A stretch of DNA of 50,179 nucleotides from an uncultured Clostridia bacterium (lineage in GTDB: Bacteria > Bacillota > Clostridia > TANB77 > CAG-508). The DNA lies in the NCBI GenBank assembly GCA_944388045.1, contig CALXHG010000013.1, positions 1 to 50,179 on the forward strand. The letters run 5' to 3'. Of the stretch, positions 23,121 through 31,109 are shown piece after piece. The stretch's first letter is position 1. Every line of letters starts with the position of its first letter. A model generated the notes under the pieces. That model saw only the letters and a list, made by a program, of their open reading frames with translations, had not been told where the DNA came from and searched no databases. The translations under genes were made by a program, and so were the position numbers.

Positions 23121-24977
23121 TTATTTGATTGCATGAAATGGACAGCTTTTTATACATGTTCCACATTTTATACACTTATCTTGATTAATTGTTCTTTTTT
23201 CTCTTAATTCTCCATCTATTGCTCCAACTGGACAATTTCTTTGACATAATCCACAAGATTTGCATAATTCTGGGTCTATTTCTATTTTTGTTAGTGCTTT
23301 ACATTCATATGCCTTACATTCTTTTAATAAAGCATGTTCTCTATATTCTTCTCTAAAATATTTTAGAGTACTTATAACAGGATTTGGAGCACTTTGTCCT
23401 AGTCCACATATACTTGCTTTTTTTATGTTTGCAGCTAATTTTTCTAATCTATATATATCATATTCTCCAGCATTTCCTGAACATAATTTTTCTAAGATTT
23501 CTAACATTCTTTTTGTTCCAATTCTACATGGAGTACATTTTCCACAACTTTCTTTTACTGTGAACTCTAAATAAAATTTTGCTAAAGATACCATACATTT
23601 AGTGTCATCCATAACAATTAGTCCTCCAGATCCCATCATTGAGCCAATACTTGCTAAAGATTCATAATCTATTGGAGTGTCTAAATGTTCTGCAGGTATA
23701 CATCCTCCTGAAGGTCCTCCTGTTTGGGCAGCTTTAAATTCTCTTCCATTTGGAATTCCTCCTCCAATGTCATATACAATTTCTCTTAAAGTTGTTCCCA
23801 TTGGAACTTCTACAAGTCCTACATTGTTTACATTTCCGCCTAATGCAAATACTTTTGTTCCTTTTGATTTTTCTGTTCCTATACTTGCAAACCAGTCTGC
23901 ACCATTTAATATTATTTTTGTAATATTTGCTAATGTTTCTACATTATTTATAACTGTAGGTTTTCCAAATAGTCCTTTACTTGCTGGATATGGTGGTTTT
24001 ACTCTTGGTTGACCTCTTTTTCCTTCTATTGATTCTAATAGTGCTGTTTCTTCTCCACAAACAAATGCCCCTGCTCCTAGTCTAATGTCAATATCAAATT
24101 TAAAGCCTGTTCCTAATATGTTGTCTCCTAATAATCCATATTCTCTTGCTTGTTTTATTGCTATTTTTAGTCTTTGTACTGCTATTGGATATTCAGCTCT
24201 TACATATATATATCCTTGATTTGCTCCAATAGCAAATCCTGCAATTGCCATTGCTTCTAGTACACAATGTGGATCTCCTTCTAGTATGCTTCTATCCATA
24301 AATGCTCCTGGGTCTCCTTCGTCTGCATTACATACTATGTATTTTTGATCATTTACTTCTGCTTTTGCAAAACTCCATTTTTTTCCTGTAGGGAATCCTG
24401 CTCCTCCACGTCCTCTTAGTCCTGATTTTGTAACAACATCTATTACTTCATCTGGATTCATTTGAGTTAATACTTTTTCTATTGCTTTATATCCATCAAA
24501 TGCTATGTATTCATCTATATTTTCTGGGTCTATTACTCCACAATTTTTTAATGCTATTCTTTTTTGCTTTTTATAAAAGTTTAAATCATCTAATTTATTA
24601 ACAATTGTTCCATCTATATCTTTGCATAAAAGTCTTTCTACTTTTTGACCATTACATATATGTTTATCTATTATTTCTTCACAGTCTTCTGGTTTTACAT
24701 GTGCATAAAATGTTTCTTCTGGTCTAATTATTACTATTGGTCCTTTTGCACATAGTCCAAAACATCCTGTTTGGATGACTCTTACATTTTGAATGTTTCT
24801 TTCTTCTATTATTCTTCTAAAATTTTCTATTATTTGTGGTGATTTTGAAGATGTGCATCCTGTCCCTCTACATACTAGTATATGTTTTTCTCTTGTGTCT
24901 GAATTTGTATTTACTCTTAAGTCTAGTTCTTTTCTTTTTTCATTTCTTATATTTTCTAATTCTTCAATTGTTTTCAT
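23121..24977 (-). CDS. hydB: NuoF-like flavoprotein subunit of the hydrogenase complex
   Basis: NAD(H)-oxidising, FMN-binding subunit (HydB/HndC type). N-terminal thioredoxin-like [2Fe-2S] domain (HILVCRGTGC and following cysteines to about residue 100). NuoF core with the NADH/FMN motif GRGGAGFPTGKKW and GAGAFVCGEETALLESIEG, the [4Fe-4S] binding segment SCGKCTPCRIGTKRM, and a C-terminal two-cluster ferredoxin domain (CKSCGLCQRNCPVGAI, CIKCGTCIKSCPFHAI). 618 residues, typical for the bifurcating form with the added ferredoxin tail. Strong ribosome site AAAGGAGGT. It follows the nuoE-like gene by 13 bp. Confidence 0.95.
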   Translation of the reverse strand: MKTIEELENIRNEKRKELDLRVNTNSDTREKHILVCRGTGCTSSKSPQIIENFRRIIEERNIQNVRVIQTGCFGLCAKGPIVIIRPEETFYAHVKPEDCEEIIDKHICNGQKVERLLCKDIDGTIVNKLDDLNFYKKQKRIALKNCGVIDPENIDEYIAFDGYKAIEKVLTQMNPDEVIDVVTKSGLRGRGGAGFPTGKKWSFAKAEVNDQKYIVCNADEGDPGAFMDRSILEGDPHCVLEAMAIAGFAIGANQGYIYVRAEYPIAVQRLKIAIKQAREYGLLGDNILGTGFKFDIDIRLGAGAFVCGEETALLESIEGKRGQPRVKPPYPASKGLFGKPTVINNVETLANITKIILNGADWFASIGTEKSKGTKVFALGGNVNNVGLVEVPMGTTLREIVYDIGGGIPNGREFKAAQTGGPSGGCIPAEHLDTPIDYESLASIGSMMGSGGLIVMDDTKCMVSLAKFYLEFTVKESCGKCTPCRIGTKRMLEILEKLCSGNAGEYDIYRLEKLAANIKKASICGLGQSAPNPVISTLKYFREEYREHALLKECKAYECKALTKIEIDPELCKSCGLCQRNCPVGAIDGELREKRTINQDKCIKCGTCIKSCPFHAIK

Positions 24978-24990
24978 GGGGTACCTCCTT

Positions 24991-25473
24991 TTATTTATTC
25001 ATATATTTATCTAGTATCTCATCAAATTTTTTTACTGTTGCATTTCCATATACTTCATCATTTACCATAAATACTGGTGCTAAACCACATGCTCCAACAC
25101 ATCTTACATCATCTAATGAAAATTTACCATCTGGTGTTACCTGTCCTGGTTCTATTTTTAGTCTTTCTTTTGCTCTATCTAATATTGATTGTGAACCTTT
25201 TACAAAACATGCTGTTCCTAAACATATTGATATATTGTATTTTCCTTTTGGTTCTAATGTAAATCTTGAATAAAATGTTATGACTCCATAAATTTCTGCC
25301 ATTGGAATTGATAATTCTTCTGAAATAACCATTTGTGCTTGTTTTGGTATGTAACCGTATTTTTCTTGTACTTCGTTTAATATCATTATTAATTGGTCTT
25401 TTTCTTTTGGGAACTTTTCTAAAATTTCTTTTGTTTCTTCTGTTACTCTTTGTACTCCACATTTTTCTTCCAT
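24991..25473 (-). CDS. hydC: NuoE-like [2Fe-2S] subunit of the hydrogenase complex
   Basis: Thioredoxin-fold [2Fe-2S] protein (HydC/HndA type) that passes electrons between the flavin subunit and the hydrogenase. Four ligand cysteines are visible in CLGTACFVKG and CVGACGLAP. N-terminal helical part carries KYGYIPKQAQMVIS and IYGVITFYSRF. I start at 25473 (MEEKCGV), 12 nt after GAAAGGA; the upstream in-frame ATGs overlap or abut that site. The same AAGGAATG-plus-second-ATG layout recurs at rimM and gltX. First gene of the three-gene hydrogenase operon, with promoter at 25630-25602. Confidence 0.94.
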   Translation of the reverse strand: MEEKCGVQRVTEETKEILEKFPKEKDQLIMILNEVQEKYGYIPKQAQMVISEELSIPMAEIYGVITFYSRFTLEPKGKYNISICLGTACFVKGSQSILDRAKERLKIEPGQVTPDGKFSLDDVRCVGACGLAPVFMVNDEVYGNATVKKFDEILDKYMNK

Positions 25474-25601
25474 TTTTACTTTCATTCCTTTCAAAAAAAT
25501 TATTGAGTTTCTTAATGATTAGCTTAATTCTGAATAGAAGCTTTTTACTTCTCTTTGTTCTGTCTTTTTCTTTTTAATTGTTTTATTTTAAATATATTTG
25601 C

Positions 25602-25630
25602 ATTATATCATTATATGATAAATATAGCAA
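25602..25630 (-). promoter_or_regulatory. Promoter of the hydrogenase operon
   Basis: Minus strand TTGCTA (25630-25625), 17 bp, TATAAT (25607-25602); leader of about 120 nt without a clear structure. I saw no convincing Rex operator. Confidence 0.65.
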
Positions 25631-25653
25631 TTAATATGTGTTAATTTTTTTAA

Positions 25654-25682
25654 TTTACTTTTTTGCACCAATATGCTATAAT
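25654..25682 (+). promoter_or_regulatory. Promoter of the PHP phosphoesterase gene
   Basis: TTTACT (25654-25659), 17 bp, TATAAT (25677-25682), divergent from the hydrogenase promoter. Confidence 0.6.
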
Positions 25683-25774
25683 TTGTAAAATAATATTTAT
25701 AAAAAGATTTTATTAGTCTAAAAGAATTACTCTCATTAGCTATATATAATCTTTGGAAAGGATTAAACTTTATT

Positions 25775-26644
25775 ATGATTGATTTACATTCTCATACAAC
25801 TGCTTCTGATGGAGAAAAAACACCTGAGGAATTAATTGATTTAGCTTTAAATAAAAAACTTTCTGCAATCGCAATTACAGATCATGATACAATTTCTGGA
25901 TTAAAATCTGCTTTTGAGTATTCAAAAGATAAAAATATTATATTTGTACCTGGTGTAGAATTAGAAGCTGATGTTGATAAAGGACAAATGCATATTTTAG
26001 GTTTGTTTATTGATTTTGAAAATAAAGAATTAAATAATATGCTAGATAAAATTAAACAAGGTAGAATTAATAGAAATAACCTTTTTCTTCAAGAATTTAA
26101 TAAAATGGGATTTGAAATTACTTTAGAAGATTTGCAAAAAGTAAGTGGTGGAAAAATTATTGGTAAACCACATTTTGCTAAAGTGTTTTTGCAAAAAAAT
26201 TATATACATACAAAAAGCGATATTTTTGATAATTATTTTAATAAGCCTCCTCTAAGCTTAATTAAGAAAACTCGTTATACTCCTGAAGTAATTATTAAAT
26301 TAATAAAGAAATCAAATGGTATTGCTGTACTTGCACATCCTCAATCTTTAAAATTAGAAGATAATGAATTAGAAGAAAAAATTAAAGAGTTAATTTCTTT
26401 TGGTTTGGATGGACTTGAATGTTATCATTCTAATCAAACTCTAGAGCAAATGCAGAAATATAAGGCTTTAGCGAAGAAGTTCAATTTGCTTGTTACTAAA
26501 GGTAGTGATTATCATGGTCCTATTACAAAACCAGATGTTGAACTTGCTGTTGGAAAAAATGGAAATATTGTTTCTGATGATGAAGATGAGATTTTAAAAA
26601 AATTATTAAATTATAAAAATATTTCTTATGTCAATGACTTTTGA
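25775..26644 (+). CDS. PHP domain phosphoesterase (YciV/TrpH type)
   Basis: Metal-dependent phosphatase or exonuclease. PHP motifs: MIDLHSHTTASDG (1-13), ITDHDTISG, PGVELEAD, the central HILGLF region, VLAHPQS and the C-terminal GSDYHGP. An insertion domain (about 90-165) matches the YciV/RNase AM group, which removes nucleotides from 3',5'-bisphosphonucleotides or short 5' RNA ends. 289 residues, normal. The start follows GAAAGGA by about 12 nt. Its 3' end contributes to a 9-bp palindrome (TGTCAATGA, 26629-26637, with 26659-26667). Confidence 0.9.
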   Translation: MIDLHSHTTASDGEKTPEELIDLALNKKLSAIAITDHDTISGLKSAFEYSKDKNIIFVPGVELEADVDKGQMHILGLFIDFENKELNNMLDKIKQGRINRNNLFLQEFNKMGFEITLEDLQKVSGGKIIGKPHFAKVFLQKNYIHTKSDIFDNYFNKPPLSLIKKTRYTPEVIIKLIKKSNGIAVLAHPQSLKLEDNELEEKIKELISFGLDGLECYHSNQTLEQMQKYKALAKKFNLLVTKGSDYHGPITKPDVELAVGKNGNIVSDDEDEILKKLLNYKNISYVNDF

Positions 26645-26670
26645 GCCATTTTCCAAAATCATTGACACGC

Positions 26671-26702
26671 AAAAATTCCCTGGGAAAATATTTCCCAGGG
26701 AA
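26671..26702 (-). terminator. Terminator of the RelA-like gene
   Basis: 12-bp perfect stem TTCCCTGGGAAA/TTTCCCAGGGAA (26676-26687 with 26691-26702) followed on the minus strand by TTTTTG; unusually GC-rich for this genome. Confidence 0.75.
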
Positions 26703-26738
26703 CGAAAGGAAAAATTATCTTTCTAGACCTAAGATATC

Positions 26739-27689
26739 CTAGTCCTTTGGAACCAAAGTGCTAGAAAGTCTCCGGTCGAAGAACTCCTTCGACCAATGCA
26801 CTCCATCCACATCCTGGTCTCTCTGATAGCCAGTAAAACCAGGAATATTCAGTTGGCTGAAGTCCTCATTCTCTACTCTGAATATTTCAGAAAGCTTTCC
26901 AAGCCCTTCCTTGTATGTTTCGTGAGAGGCTTTTCCTTTTTCTGCCTCTTCATGCATCTTCTTGGTTCTTATCTGAACCTCCAATTGCGTACCAGGAAGC
27001 AACTCAGAATACATCTGAATTGACAATGTAAACTGAAGTGTCTGATACCCGTTTGGTTTCTTATCTTTCACATAGTCCTTTAAGTACTCTACACCAAACG
27101 GAACCTCTTTTAAAATGTACAGTATTATTCCTTTGTCAAGGACTCCTATTCTAGGATTTTCCTCGACCCAGGTAAGAAACTCTCGCCTTGCTTTACGGCT
27201 TTTACCTGCCAAAATACCAACAATGTTTTCATATATGGTATAAACTTTGGCATTATTGTTTTCTTCGCCATCATCATTCCAGATAATGGCTCTCAGCCCA
27301 AAGCGATCTCTTACAATGTAGCTTGAGACCTCTTCTACAATTGACTTTTTGAGTAATTTAGTTAATTCACTCTCAAGTCCTTTTCTCCGGGCGTTCCACG
27401 AAATGTCAATCATTTCGTTTTTTGTGGCATTATGCCACAATACAATATACATCAACACAATACTAATGTATGTACATACATTAGTAACCTCGAAAGTTTT
27501 CCTTCGGGTATTAATGCATCCTCTCAACCCATCAAGAAATGAGTCAATTATACCTGCATCTTCCTCAGGAAATTCCTTCTCTTGGTCTACGATTGTGTAG
27601 AGATTTTCACAAATCTCTAACACATTAGTACTTCTCCGCAAGGCTTCATTATAAGCCTCATGAAGAAGCTTTAAAGATTGTTCTGTCAT
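26739..27689 (-). CDS. RelA/SpoT-like nucleotide pyrophosphokinase domain protein
   Basis: The C-terminal half carries the RelA_SpoT synthetase signature: RDRFGLRAII, KDYVKDKKPNGYQTLQ, LEVQIRTKKMHEEAEKG and SHETYKEG. Known members transfer pyrophosphate from ATP to GDP/GTP; some small forms are toxins that use ATP or modify tRNA. There is no HD hydrolase, TGS or ACT domain. The widely conserved SLH after NGY is TLQ here, so activity needs checking. The N-terminal 60 residues form a separate helical domain similar to the upstream small protein (27706-27891). I start at 27689, 8 nt after TAGGAG; the frame remains open upstream. G+C content and codon use (for example CGG for Arg) differ strongly from the flanking genes, suggesting recent transfer. 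Confidence 0.8.
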   Translation of the reverse strand: MTEQSLKLLHEAYNEALRRSTNVLEICENLYTIVDQEKEFPEEDAGIIDSFLDGLRGCINTRRKTFEVTNVCTYISIVLMYIVLWHNATKNEMIDISWNARRKGLESELTKLLKKSIVEEVSSYIVRDRFGLRAIIWNDDGEENNNAKVYTIYENIVGILAGKSRKARREFLTWVEENPRIGVLDKGIILYILKEVPFGVEYLKDYVKDKKPNGYQTLQFTLSIQMYSELLPGTQLEVQIRTKKMHEEAEKGKASHETYKEGLGKLSEIFRVENEDFSQLNIPGFTGYQRDQDVDGVHWSKEFFDRRLSSTLVPKD

Positions 27690-27705
27690 TGAGTTTTCTC
27701 CTATT

Positions 27706-27891
27706 TTATCCATCAATATAAATGCTTTTTATAAATTCCTCCAGTTTCCGTTCATCTTCCTTTCTTACTTTGTTCCTATTCTCTTGCAAATACTTATAGA
27801 AGCACTGCAAAAGCTCAAGAGTTGTTTTAGATTGTCTCACCGCCCCCTGATAGGATACGTGGACAATCTCGGACATGGACATTGAGTTCAT
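27706..27891 (-). CDS. Small protein resembling the RelA-like protein N-terminal domain
   Basis: A 61-residue protein whose residues 12-58 align without large gaps to residues 10-56 of the neighbouring RelA-like product: YQGAVRQSKTTLELLQCFY against YNEALRRSTNVLEICENLY, followed in both by an E/K-rich stretch, ED, and a hydrophobic F-containing helix. It lies 16 bp upstream of the RelA-like gene on one transcript, with a ribosome site AAAGGAAG 12 nt before the ATG and a TATAAT element further up. It shares the unusual higher G+C content. It could be an antitoxin or regulatory partner that imitates the N-terminal domain, or a partial duplication. No match to a named family is recognised. Confidence 0.65.
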   Translation of the reverse strand: MNSMSMSEIVHVSYQGAVRQSKTTLELLQCFYKYLQENRNKVRKEDERKLEEFIKSIYIDG

Positions 27892-28031
27892 TGGTGAAAA
27901 TCTTCCTTTCTAATATAAGATTATGTTAATATTATATCACAAAATTGAAAAAAAGTATAGATTTTATTGGAAATTTGTGGTATAATTTTAATGTTTTAAT
28001 AAAATTTTAATAAAGAGAGGAATGATTTTTA

Positions 28032-29153
28032 ATGAAAACAGTGCCAATTACATTATTAACAGGATATTTAGGAGCAGGAAAAACTACTCTTATAAATCAT
28101 ATTTTAAATAATCAAGAAGGATATAAAGTTGCTGTAATTGTTAATGATATTGGAGAAGTAAATATAGATGCATCTTTAATTGGTAAAGGAGGAGTTGTTA
28201 CAGAAACCAATGATAGTTTAGTACCTTTACAAAATGGATGTATTTGCTGTACTTTAAAAGTTGATTTAATGAAACAAATTGTAGATTTAGTTAAATCTGG
28301 TAATTTTGATTACATATTAATAGAAGCAAGTGGAATTTGTGAACCTATTCCAATAGCTCAAACAATTACTGTTTTACAAGATTCTACAGAACAATATGGT
28401 TTACCAAAAATTTGTAGATTAGACAATGTTGTTTCTGTTGTTGATGCTTTAAGATTAAGAGATGAATTTAATTGTGGTGAAGAACTTGAAAAAGAAAAAA
28501 TTGATGATGAAGATATTGAAAATCTTTTAATTCAACAAATAGAGTTTTGTAATACTTTAATTTTAAACAAAGTTGATGAAATTTCAAAAGAAGAATTAGA
28601 AAAAGTTAAAGCTGTAGTAAAAAAATTACAACCAAGTGCAAAAATTATAGAAACAAATTATTCTGATGTAGATTTTAAAGAAATAATGGATACACATGCA
28701 TTTGATTTTGAAAAAGCTTCTCTTTCTGCTGGTTGGGCTCAAGAATTAGACAAATCTGAGGAAGAAGCAGAAGAAGGAGAAACTGAAGAATATGGAATTG
28801 GAACTTTTGTATATTATCGTAGAAAACCTTTAGTTGAATCTAAATTCCATGATTTTGTAAATCATTTTCCAAGAAATATTATTAGATGTAAAGGAATTGT
28901 TTGGTTTGATAATGATGACGAAATGTCTTATGTTTTTGAACAAGCTGGTAAACAAAATGGTGTTTATGAAGCAGGTCAATGGATTGCTACATTCCCTATT
29001 CAAGAGCAAAATGCTTTTAGAAAAGCAAATGCAGATTTAGAACGTGATTGGGATAGCGAAGTTGGAGATAGAATGTTAAAACTTGTTTTTATAGGTCAAA
29101 ATATGGACAAAAAATCTATTTGTGATCAACTTGATAAATGTTTAGCAAAATAA
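28032..29153 (+). CDS. CobW/ZNG-type G3E GTPase metallochaperone
   Basis: P-loop GTPase (COG0523) thought to deliver Zn2+ or other metals. Walker A GYLGAGKTTLINH (residues 10-22), metal motif GCICC (near 69-73), Walker B-like ILIEASGICEP, and NKVD for guanine binding. An acidic linker (SEEEAEEGETEE) separates the GTPase from the C-terminal CobW_C domain (FVYYRRKPL onward). 373 residues. No Zur-box-like operator was recognised. The start is 10 nt from GAGAGGA. Monocistronic, with its own terminator. Confidence 0.92.
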   Translation: MKTVPITLLTGYLGAGKTTLINHILNNQEGYKVAVIVNDIGEVNIDASLIGKGGVVTETNDSLVPLQNGCICCTLKVDLMKQIVDLVKSGNFDYILIEASGICEPIPIAQTITVLQDSTEQYGLPKICRLDNVVSVVDALRLRDEFNCGEELEKEKIDDEDIENLLIQQIEFCNTLILNKVDEISKEELEKVKAVVKKLQPSAKIIETNYSDVDFKEIMDTHAFDFEKASLSAGWAQELDKSEEEAEEGETEEYGIGTFVYYRRKPLVESKFHDFVNHFPRNIIRCKGIVWFDNDDEMSYVFEQAGKQNGVYEAGQWIATFPIQEQNAFRKANADLERDWDSEVGDRMLKLVFIGQNMDKKSICDQLDKCLAK

Positions 29154-29155
29154 AG

Positions 29156-29193
29156 AATAGACTGAGAAATTATATCTTCTCAGTCTATTTTTA
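29156..29193 (+). terminator. Terminator of the CobW gene
   Basis: 13-bp stem AATAGACTGAGAA/TTCTCAGTCTATT with an 8-nt loop, then TTT. Confidence 0.8.
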
Positions 29194-29287
29194 GTTATAT
29201 TTTAGTTACATTTTTTCATAATATCATAATGTATGAATAGTAAGAATATTTTTTTATAATTTTATACTATTTATTGTATAAAAATTA

Positions 29288-31102
29288 TTACTTTTTCATT
29301 GGAATAATTATATTAAATTCTGTTCCTTTTCCTTGTTCTGTTTTGTATGTAATGTCTCCTCCAAAATGTGCCTTTATATTTGAGTATGACATATATAAAC
29401 CTAATCCTGTTCCATTTTTTCCTTTTGTTGTTACCATTTCTTTAAATAATTTTTCTTGAACTTCTTTTGGAAGACCTCCAGCAGAGTCTTTAATAGTTAT
29501 TATAACATTTTTTTCATCTTTATTTATTTCTAATTCTATATCTTTATTTCTTGCTCCATCATATGCTTGAATTGAATTTGAAATCATATTATCAACAACT
29601 TGAACTAGATTATTTACATCACCTATTAAAGTTAAATTTTCATCTGTTTTCATTATAACTTTAAAATTAATATATGCATTTTTTAATTCATGTTTCATTA
29701 ATATATTAACTCTTTTTACTAATTCACTAACTGTAAATGCAACATCTTGTTCATTTGTTAATGCTACTGCTTGTCCTTTTACTGTTGTTATAATATCTGA
29801 CATATATTCTGTATATGTTCTAATTTTAGGAATCCAACTTTCCATTTCTCCTGCTATTTCATGGTGATCATGTGAATTTACAAGAGGATCATCTATTGAT
29901 TCATCATACTCTTTTATTAATTCTTCTAGTCCTTCAGTTGCACCTGCAATTGACATTATTGGACTTCTTAAATTATGTGCAATTCCTCCTATAAGTTGAC
30001 CTAATGATGCTAAACGTTCCCTTTCCATAAGTATATCTTGATTTCTTTTTATTATTTCTATATCTTGTTTATGTTGTGTTATATCTTTTAATAAAAACAA
30101 TGTTCCTAAAAAGCTACCATCTGAATAAATTGGTGTTATTTCTATATTAAAAAATTTATTTACTACCTTTACTTCTTGCTCAAATGATATTGTTTTTTTA
30201 GACCTATTAGCTTTTTCAATATATTTTTCTATATCATCAATAACATCTCTTCTTATTTTCTTATCTTTTAGAAAATCAATAAAATTTATATTTCTTAAAT
30301 TATTATCTTTAATATTAAAAGTTTTTATAAATGTTTTATTGAAGTCCATAATTCTGTTTGATTCGTCTAATACAACAAAACTATCAGATATTCTATCAAC
30401 AATTTTTTGCATTGCAATAGGTGTAACTCCTAAAAATTGAAATTTAAATATTGATATTGCACAAAATATTACTGTTATAGTAAATGTAATAGGTGTTATA
30501 TATATTGACATTGGAATAATTTGAAATGTACCTAATATATTAGTTATTACTGGTATAGATATTCCTATTACTATTAATATTGATTGTTTAGAGAAAAATC
30601 CAGAATTTTTTATTGAAAATTTCAATAAATATATTATTCCTATTAACAACAATACATAAGAATAGATATTATGTATATTAAAATATGGTCCATATTCATT
30701 TATAGAAAAGTCCACTGAATAGTTTTTGTAAAATAAATGATGAAAATCATTTGTCCATAATACTATCAAAGAAACAACTGGCACTATTAATAACAGTAAA
30801 TATTTCTTTTTAAATACTATTTTTGTTTTTACAAATATTAGTCCCATAAAAAAAACTGTAACTGGTACAAAGCATATTGCTATATAGGTTATATAATCAA
30901 AATAAATTGGTTTAATATTTAATTTAGTAGAAACTGTAATTTGCAATATCAAACTAACTGTCCACAATATTAGTAAGCTCAATGTTAATATAAATATTTT
31001 ACTTAATTGTTTTTTTTCTTTAGTATTAGCTAAATATATTATAAGTAAAATATTAACAATTGTTGCAACAAATAATGCAACTAATGCAAAATCTTTTGTC
31101 AT
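29288..31102 (-). CDS. Membrane sensor histidine kinase coupled to the NRPS
   Basis: A 604-residue kinase. Seven or so N-terminal membrane helices (about 5-225; 7TM sensor type), a PAS domain (about 235-345, VLDESNRIMDFNKTF), a phospho-acceptor region with H376 in GGIAHNLRSPI, and a HATPase domain with N-box VVDNMISNS, G1 DSAGGLP and G2 GTGLGLY. The linker between H376 and the ATPase domain is unusually long. No response regulator is adjacent. Its ribosome site AAAGGAGAA is formed by the last codons of the NRPS gene, 7 nt separate stop and start, so translation of the two is coupled. The ligand is unknown; it could sense the NRPS product. Phosphorylation of Spo0A is another possibility, unsupported by sequence. 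Confidence 0.92.
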   Translation of the reverse strand: MTKDFALVALFVATIVNILLIIYLANTKEKKQLSKIFILTLSLLILWTVSLILQITVSTKLNIKPIYFDYITYIAICFVPVTVFFMGLIFVKTKIVFKKKYLLLLIVPVVSLIVLWTNDFHHLFYKNYSVDFSINEYGPYFNIHNIYSYVLLLIGIIYLLKFSIKNSGFFSKQSILIVIGISIPVITNILGTFQIIPMSIYITPITFTITVIFCAISIFKFQFLGVTPIAMQKIVDRISDSFVVLDESNRIMDFNKTFIKTFNIKDNNLRNINFIDFLKDKKIRRDVIDDIEKYIEKANRSKKTISFEQEVKVVNKFFNIEITPIYSDGSFLGTLFLLKDITQHKQDIEIIKRNQDILMERERLASLGQLIGGIAHNLRSPIMSIAGATEGLEELIKEYDESIDDPLVNSHDHHEIAGEMESWIPKIRTYTEYMSDIITTVKGQAVALTNEQDVAFTVSELVKRVNILMKHELKNAYINFKVIMKTDENLTLIGDVNNLVQVVDNMISNSIQAYDGARNKDIELEINKDEKNVIITIKDSAGGLPKEVQEKLFKEMVTTKGKNGTGLGLYMSYSNIKAHFGGDITYKTEQGKGTEFNIIIPMKK

Positions 31103-31109
31103 TTTTACT

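Noticed and set aside
26629..26667. Terminator of the PHP gene formed by TGTCAATGA/TCATTGACA
   Set aside because: The stem is 9 bp with a 21-nt loop, starts inside the coding sequence and has no T run; the stronger hairpin at 26671-26702 belongs to the minus-strand gene.
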